Shown: in pieces, positions 58,223 through 64,000 of the stretch
How the letters are laid out: the number at the start of each line of letters is the position of its first letter
Numbering within the stretch: position 1 is the first letter of the stretch
Assembly (NCBI RefSeq): GCF_016906535.1
Contig: NC_057378.1
Coordinates: 372,001 to 436,000, forward strand
Direction of reading: 5' to 3'
Source: Rhizoctonia solani
Lineage: Eukaryota > Basidiomycota > Agaricomycetes > Cantharellales > Ceratobasidiaceae
DNA: 64,000 bases
Position numbers and translations under genes: made by a program
Notes under the pieces: model-generated
The model's input: only the letters and a program-made list of their open reading frames with translations
Told to the model about the DNA's origin: nothing
Databases searched by the model: none

Positions 58223-60471
58223 ATGGGCTCCCTTCCAAAAGAATCCAAGACAGCTGGGGCGGATATTTTCATCGCTGGTAGTGGTCCGGTTGGGTTAGTG
58301 CGTTTATTTAACTCAGTTCTCAGACTAAAACATCTATTACAATAGATGCACTTTTGCCCGTACAATACTTGACCGAGCGGAAGCTGCCGGAAAACGTATC
58401 CACATATACATGGCCGATGTTGGTTCAATCGATGGTCGCTTGATTGGAGGGCACCTGAAAAACGACTTAAGGTAATTATTCCACTTAATATCCGCAACCC
58501 TTACTTACAGAACTATTGAACTCCAAAGATACCAGATCGACAGTGATTTGTTCTGTAAATAATCGTTATCTCGACCAAAAATCAGTGGCTAACAACCATT
58601 GTCCCTAGCTCACGTCATAGATGCAGCACTCCAGAAGGTTTCTGTTGCTGGCAAGGAAAATCGATATTCGCCATACTACAATCCGAATCAAAAAGAAGCT
58701 TTGAACGTTCCCGATTGCGCTATGACTAGAACCATAGGAGGGATGGGCACTCATTGGACCTGTGCTTGCCGTATGTTGTTCCAATCCAAGCTTGTTTTAC
58801 TTACCTTTTTTGACGATGTGTGATCTAGCCCGGCCAGAACCAGGAGAACGCACGGAGTCTCCCCTCTCAAAAGGAGAGTTCGATAGCCTACTAAAAAAGG
58901 CAGAGGACCTTCTCCAAGTGAGGGATGACCAATACGACGACCAAATCCGTCACATCAAGGTCAAAAAGCACTTGGAAGAGTCATATGACTTTAAGGGCCG
59001 CATTAGAGATCTTCCTCTAGCAGTGAAGAGAGACGAAAATCATTGCGTTACATTCGGAGGACCAAACACGATTCTTGGGAAATGGGCCGAACCTGCCAAC
59101 TGTTGCACGGACCCCGATTGCAAGAAAAATTGTCTCTTTTCTCTACGTGCGGAGCACAAGGTCATTAAGCTCAAGTGTCGCAGAATGTCAAATTTTTCGT
59201 ATGCCAATGAAGCCGTGCTCTTAAACCTAAGGAACAATGAGCTCGTGACCGTTGTTTTCAACGTAAGTACTTTTTATACTCGTCATACTGGAGTTGGTGC
59301 CTGATTTTGCACTTGTAGGCATGCGTGATCGCGTTGGGTGCCATTGGTACTCCTCAACTTCTCTTGAACAGTGATGGTATAGAGGCAGATACCATCCCTT
59401 CGCTGGGGCGGCATTTGTCGGAACAGTCACTGTGGACTTGTCAGGTATGGTTATACCGATCAGGAACCTTACTCCTATTCCCTTTCTGACTGTTGCGTGG
59501 TGTGTTTATAGGTCTATCTAAACGATAAATCCGGAGAAATAGGGGATGAAAAACCTTTCCCGTTGAGTCCCTCGGTGTAAACGACATGCATAACACCTGA
59601 TACCAATTCTGTTTAGGAATTCTGAGCCACAAGTAAACGTTAAATACACTAATGATCGACCATGGAATGGAATGGTTAATCGCGATGCTTATATATATGG
59701 AGGCCGCCACCCGAACCCTAACTACGATCCAAAGTTTATAGTAGATCTCCGTTTTTATGGGAAACACAAGATAGATAAGAACAATCGGGTCACGTTTGAT
59801 AAGTCAGATTTGGATATATACGGCTTACCCCGAGCAACAGTACGTGTTATCAGCCATTAACCAAACGCGCTGAATCAGACTCGGCTCGGGTATAGTTCGA
59901 AGTTACAAGAAAAGAAGACGATCATGAGTGCGTTTGAGTATTCATGCTCTCATTACGTTTATATATATTAATCTGCATGCCTTTGCAAGAATGGTGGAAG
60001 ATATGAAACGTGCAGCCAGCGTACTTGGGGAGATCATCGATCCTTCTGAGCCTAAACAGCAGGTACGCCCGTTAATAAAGCAATAGTAATGTTTCGGCTT
60101 ATACTTCTCAACCTTTTCCAACGCCCCGACATCAGCCGTACGGTGCGGCACTACACGTTACGGTCGGCATCTCCCCTTCACTACCACAGATCACCCATAT
60201 TCACCAATAGTATGTTTTTACAGGGGACAACTCGAATTGGTCGGGGCGGGAAGGATTGTGAACAACACTCGGTTGCAGACGAAAACTCGTTAGTTCATAA
60301 TTGGACCAATCTATATGTTGGGGGGAATGGCGTGATCCCCGATGCAACTGCTTGCAATCCTACCCTCACTAGTGTAAGTCTTAAGCTATTTGGACAATTT
60401 ATCAGTTTAAAAACAGTTGGCAGGTTGCCTATGCTATCAAGTCTGCTGAATTTATTGCTAGGACCCACTGA
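58223..60471 (+). CDS. p2ox: Pyranose 2-oxidase (GMC family)
   Basis: Flavoenzyme that oxidises aldopyranoses at C-2, making 2-keto sugars and H2O2. Start MGSLPKESKTAGADIF with no signal peptide, as in known fungal enzymes. The FAD-binding GxGxxG is split by an intron (IAGSGPVG near 58268-58292). The flavinylation motif RTIGGMGTHWTCACP (about 58730-58772) keeps the His that binds FAD covalently in Trametes pyranose oxidase. Then GPNTILGKWAEPANC; the C-terminal ADENSLVHNWTNLYVGGNGVIP and ACNPTLTS carry the catalytic Asn/His-type region. About eleven introns. The last exon (60424-60471) ends AEFIARTH. The tail near 60.07-60.22 kb needs a small exon (PYGAALHVT). No clear break. The product is more divergent than white-rot enzymes. 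Confidence 0.88.
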
Positions 60472-61264
60472 TCCAGTAAATTCAATAACAACAAATGTCT
60501 ATTCCGCCTAGAAGATTGGAGACAATCACAGACGTAACCAAAGTTTTTGTACAAATTAACGTGCTATTGTGAATAAACTGAGAATTGTTTACTATGAGAG
60601 GGCTGAATTGAGATTTTCATTCGGTTGCTCCGTGAGCTTATCATATATAGCAGTAGCATTAGAAGAAAGCATTCAAAAATATTCCTTTATGTCCTTCTAA
60701 TGACCCGCAAACCCAATCGACTCATTGATATCAGGCTTGTGGATAAAGCAAGAATAATTCAAACATAGAACACACGTATGATTTGTTTACTGTACTTCAT
60801 ACATACAAGCCAGCTTCAGTGCGTGGCCAACAGAGATTTAGAGACGATACTGCGCCCCCAAACCCCGAGTACTTTGGGGTCGGAGTATCAAGTACGCTGC
60901 TAAGAACAAACTGACAGGGTCGAATTCATAGGGGGCTTAGACTTCTCAATACTCCGGCATACACCACAGGTTCAGTCACAGGATGTTACATAGTTTGCAG
61001 GTTAAAGCTAGTCTTGTAATACCTTTTCGTCTATTTTTCTCCAGACCACTATTGCCACGGCGCGTTCTTTGTATCATAGTGCATATATTACCATTTTTCA
61101 TGCCCATAGTTCATATAAAATCCTCGTTCGGAGTTACCACCGGCCATAGTCTTAGAAGAAATAAACGGTCATGATCATAACTTGTGTTATTCCGAAAATG
61201 AGCTGGCCATCTTTCTTAGTAATGTGTCCAATTATTCATGAGATATCATTACCAACAAACTAGA
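60472..61264. other. Intergenic
   Basis: No gene supported. Confidence 0.5.
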
Positions 61265-61760
61265 AAGCGAGACCTATCTGACCGTATAAGAATAGTATGA
61301 TTTCGCTGCAATGCTACTATACCTTAATCTTGTTGCTCGTAGGTTGTTTAGCAAATGTCCCGCTGAGCCTCGAAAGGTTAGGAATCTGTGCTATGCCCAT
61401 ATTTTGGCAGGCGCCTGCAACTAGAGAATCAGAGTCTACCACAGCTGGAAGGTCTGTGGTGATAATCTCTCGATGCGATAGAAAGCACAACCAAATTTTG
61501 GCAATACTCCACATATGAGGTGAGGCTTTTTGTGCCTGAAAAATCAGCGTTTGGCGGGATTACCATACCTCTCCCAGAAAATGACTAGCGGTCCCGCGCC
61601 CCTTCTCACACTGGTTAGATTAGCTCTAAACAAATTCAGAAGTGGTTGCCTAGAGCCATAGGCATGAATGGCACCCGACTCTTCGTGCTTCCCAAATGAA
61701 ATGACGAGGGTCATTGTGGTGCATGGGTAGCCAGGGCTGATAGAAGAGTGCTAGTGGCGG
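61265..61760 (-). pseudogene. Decayed 5' copy of GGC1
   Basis: 61270-61370 aligns with 56815-56930 of GGC1 (exon/intron sequence around NKAKVSF and DTIAKRLMS). 61655-61740 aligns with the start region: its minus strand encodes MTLVISFGKHEESGAIHAYG against MAPINSSGKHKESGTARVLG. Frames are broken, and the middle and 3' parts are missing or too eroded. Confidence 0.68.
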
Positions 61761-61852
61761 AGCACAAAAGCACTATAACAACAAGTCCCGGGCAATCAAA
61801 GTGATGGAACGTATGTTTAACGATCTAGTGCTTACAGGCAGCTTGTTATTCA

Positions 61853-61942
61853 ACGCCGTTGGTGAAATGGTTATCATGCTTGCCTTCCACTGTCGAAGCA
61901 CAGCCACAGCAAGCGGCGGGGGTTCGATTCCCTCACGGCGTA
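61853..61942 (+). tRNA. tRNA-Gly (anticodon UCC) with 18-nt intron
   Basis: Acceptor arms ACGCCGT (61853-61859) and ACGGCGT (61935-61941) pair fully. The D arm contains GGTGAAATGGTTATC. The anticodon stem CTTGC pairs with GCAAG, anticodon TCC at 61886-61888, with an 18-nt intron at 61890-61907 one base 3' of the anticodon, the canonical place. The T arm has GGTTCGATTCC. A T-rich terminator follows within 10 bases. No CCA is encoded, as expected for a eukaryote. Confidence 0.93.
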
Positions 61943-62186
61943 TTTCTTTTTTGTTGCCAGGCGCTTGCAATGGCTAGTTCCCACGACTTGCTGGGTTTCA
62001 TACTTAAGTCAAGTTGAAAAGCACCTTTGCAATGATAATATCTCACTTCCCAAGCGGGGGTCAAAAACAAATAAAAGTTTTGCGTGTACAGCATCATGGG
62101 GTCTCTCAAAGTTGAGATAGCCAATGGCATCTTTTGCTTATCAGAATGTACTACACTGATAAGCGTCTTTTGAATCAAAAAGGAAG

Positions 62187-62277
62187 TACGCCGTGAGGGA
62201 ATCGAACCCCCGCCGCTTGCTGTGGCTGTGCTTCAGACAGTGGAAGGCAAGCATGATAACCATTTCACCAACGGCGT
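62187..62277 (-). tRNA. tRNA-Gly (anticodon UCC) with 19-nt intron, inverted copy
   Basis: Reverse-strand copy of the tRNA at 61853. Acceptor, D, anticodon and T arms are identical. The anticodon complement GGA lies at 62242-62244. The only difference seen inside the gene is one extra T in the intron. The 5' flank GTTATTCA is shared by both copies. A T5 run follows on the minus strand. Confidence 0.93.
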
Positions 62278-63305
62278 TGAATAACATATCATTGAGCCAA
62301 TATCAGTCACTTAAACTTCGGGAATAGACTGGGTGTATTACCTTGAATGAATTGAAACTTAGTATTCCGATTAGCCCGCGTTCGCGATGCGACCTAGGGA
62401 GTCGGGATCGACTTTCTGAGGGAAAAGTACGGCGGTAAATGACGGATAGCGCAGCCGGGCACGCCGCCCTGCGGCGTGCCCGAGAATGGTAGTAGATCCG
62501 AGCAAAGCGCAGGTAAGTGGGCCCACTGTACAAAGCGAGAAGCTAATCGAGAGAGAAAGGAAAAAGAGAGACCGAGATGAAACTAGCATACAACAAAGAA
62601 TAGAAAACACACGATAGGCCGAGGCAAAGTACAGAAAGATTATACTAACAACAGTAATACGACTGGGCGAGGTGGGTGGGTAGCGTGAGGTAAACCGTGG
62701 GGGACGCGCACGGGCTAGCGGCTCGTCATCTCCACACTGGGTATATGTGAATACTGAATCTAGGTGCGACCAAATAAACGCGCACCTACCACTACCCACA
62801 TTTGAGGCCCCAGCTGGTGGACTGTATCTTGCAGATCATGCACGCAGATCGCGAGCATCGAAGGCACAGAGGATCCCTAAATGGACAGGAGATCGTCTCC
62901 ATCGATTAGCGAATCTGACGGGAAGCACTGGAAGCAACAATGGTGCTCACCAAGAAGTGGCCGCGGGTGGATAGAAAATAGAATGGCCGATAGCGATCGC
63001 CGAAACATAACGAACTGCGGGGGCGGGTAAGCAAGCCCTGGACGCATACAGTCAGGGAGGTGTCTAAGCGCGCCGGCGGTTAAAAACGTCCGAGTCTGGG
63101 CTCGCGCGTGCAAAACCCATGAGACTCCATTAAATACGGATATAACACTCATGGATGTGTATACTCGCAAATCTTTAATTACTGCAATTGGTGAAATTCA
63201 AAAAAGAATTACATGGGTTCTATTATCTTACATATCATGCCGCCAGGGTTCGGAAATCATAGTTGATCAGTACATAGTATCAGCTTCAATTTATATCTAC
63301 CAAGC
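62278..63305. other. Intergenic
   Basis: A 142-codon minus frame (62371-62799) and a 97-codon minus frame (62877-63170) are low-complexity or motif-free. No gene supported. Confidence 0.4.
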
Positions 63306-64000
63306 TCAAGCCTCAATAATCACCGGCGTATCCAACGTGATTGGGGCTATGATGTTCACAACTCCCGTCTCCTTGACCTGTGCAGCCTCTGCCCCAAAAT
63401 AACCTTCAGTGCTAGTCAGCACTGTGAAACCGTCATATTTATCTTCCAGACTTACGAGGAGTTAAGAACGTCCAATCAATAAACCCTTGGACACAGTACT
63501 CGATCCCTTCGAGGTACCGAGCCAGCTGCTCATCCAGCCCAGACCCGAAAGAAGGCAAATTAGCTTTGATTTCCACATATTCATCAAGGCGTTTCCTGTG
63601 AGCTGATTCACAAAGTCGATTGCGCCTGCGAGATCGAGGCTGTTGTGATGCATAGCAACGCATACAAGGTTGTGAGTGTCTCCCCGAGCAAACTCGATCT
63701 AAAATAGCGCAGACGGGGTTAGAAGGTCCAAAAGGAGTCCCTGGATTGAAGACCTACAGGGAAAGAATAGATATCGTTTGCCCAGGTTAGGATGTCATTC
63801 CCTGCGAGAGCGAGCTCGGTCACAAGCGGGTGATCGGCGACTTGGTCCGGGAGGTCGAGGTCGAGTGTGTATTCGAGTATAGCTTCAAGGTGAAATTTAG
63901 CAAAACTACGATCAAGTCCATTCGCACATGTAAAAACCCACCGAACCCTATTTTCATCGCGGAAGTGTCCCTCCTTAGCTGGATGTATTCTTCCATGGTC
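63306..64000 (-). CDS. Sesquiterpene synthase, C-terminal part (5' end outside window)
   Basis: Class I terpene cyclase. Exons visible: >64000 to about 63942, 63881 to 63757, about 63700-63456, and 63405-63306. The NSE-type metal-binding motif is present as NDIYSF...FARGD (ND-x2-S-x3-E pattern expected, Glu supplied across the junction at about 63700-63757), followed by THNLV. The C-terminal part has SLDLAGAIDFVNQLTG, CVQGFIDWTF and a RYFG end after the last intron, as in basidiomycete sesquiterpene synthases. The N-terminal DDxxD motif lies outside. One indel-like shift appears near 63570-63590 (the two frames MHHNSLDLAG and EYVEIKANLPSFGSG). The P450 at 51 kb is too far to claim a cluster with confidence. 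Confidence 0.78.

Noticed and set aside
62371..62799. 142-codon minus ORF
   Set aside because: Low-complexity hydrophobic/serine composition, no start context, no family resemblance.

Overview
The window looks like nuclear DNA of a filamentous basidiomycete, most likely an Agaricomycete of the Rhizoctonia/Ceratobasidium type. The basis is inference from gene content: many short introns (about 45-70 nt), a NACHT-WD40 NLR gene of the kind expanded in that group, pyranose 2-oxidase, an AA9 polysaccharide monooxygenase, a Zn2Cys6 regulator, a chromovirus-type Ty3/gypsy element and RNase H-bearing LINE remnants. No species can be named from sequence alone.

Layout. 1-5408: an almost complete Ty3/gypsy chromovirus (gag, pol, 3' LTR; the 5' LTR lies outside the window apart from its last bases), followed by a possible second, unrelated LTR (5413-6192). 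6319-11093 (-): a large NLR gene (NACHT plus 14 WD repeats). 12978-15169 (+): a Zn2Cys6 transcription factor. 17022-21477 (+): the NuA4 scaffold subunit Eaf1/Vid21, a 10-exon model that closes in frame at 1,315 codons. 21908-23437 (+): an AA9 gene broken by a nonsense codon and carrying a MITE in an intron. 23.4-31.2 kb: gene-poor, with a LINE 3' end, a second MITE copy and one small unrecognised two-exon gene. 31185-32814 (-): cytosolic-type tyrosyl-tRNA synthetase. 33652-35037 (+): an unrecognised gene. 35.1-37.7 kb: relics (a decayed DnaJ copy with a foldback element, a LINE RNase H fragment, a fragment of the 33.6 kb gene, and a damaged proline-rich gene). 38265-40023 (-): DnaJ-X protein. 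41.4-43.6 kb: two more LINE remnants. 44242-45463 (-): ThuA-like protein. 46611-49512 (+): M3 metallopeptidase. 50901-53045 (+): cytochrome P450. 53982-55394 (+): GH88/GH105-type glycoside hydrolase. 55804-57079 (-): mitochondrial GTP/GDP carrier Ggc1. 58223-60471 (+): pyranose 2-oxidase. 61.3-61.8 kb: a decayed Ggc1 copy. 61853-62277: an inverted pair of intron-containing tRNA-Gly(UCC) genes. 63306-64000 (-): the 3' half of a sesquiterpene synthase running off the window.

Two themes stand out. First, several functional genes have a decayed partial copy on the same strand a few kb away (DnaJ, Ggc1, the 33.6 kb gene), so the locus has repeatedly shed local duplicates. Second, conserved genes between about 37 and 55 kb need many single-base corrections and contain three near-perfect tandem duplications (51-114 bp) differing only by single-base indels. 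Genes outside that stretch (Eaf1, TyrRS, the Zn2Cys6 factor, Ggc1, pyranose oxidase) read cleanly. This is best explained by local sequence or assembly error, and must be excluded before calling those genes pseudogenes.

Functionally the window mixes housekeeping genes (EAF1, TYS1, GGC1, DnaJ, tRNA-Gly) with wood/plant-polymer and sugar-oxidation genes (AA9, GH88/105, ThuA-like, pyranose oxidase) and secondary-metabolism genes (P450, terpene synthase). No operon-like organisation or CRISPR is present. I did not find convincing evidence of a wholly new biological system.
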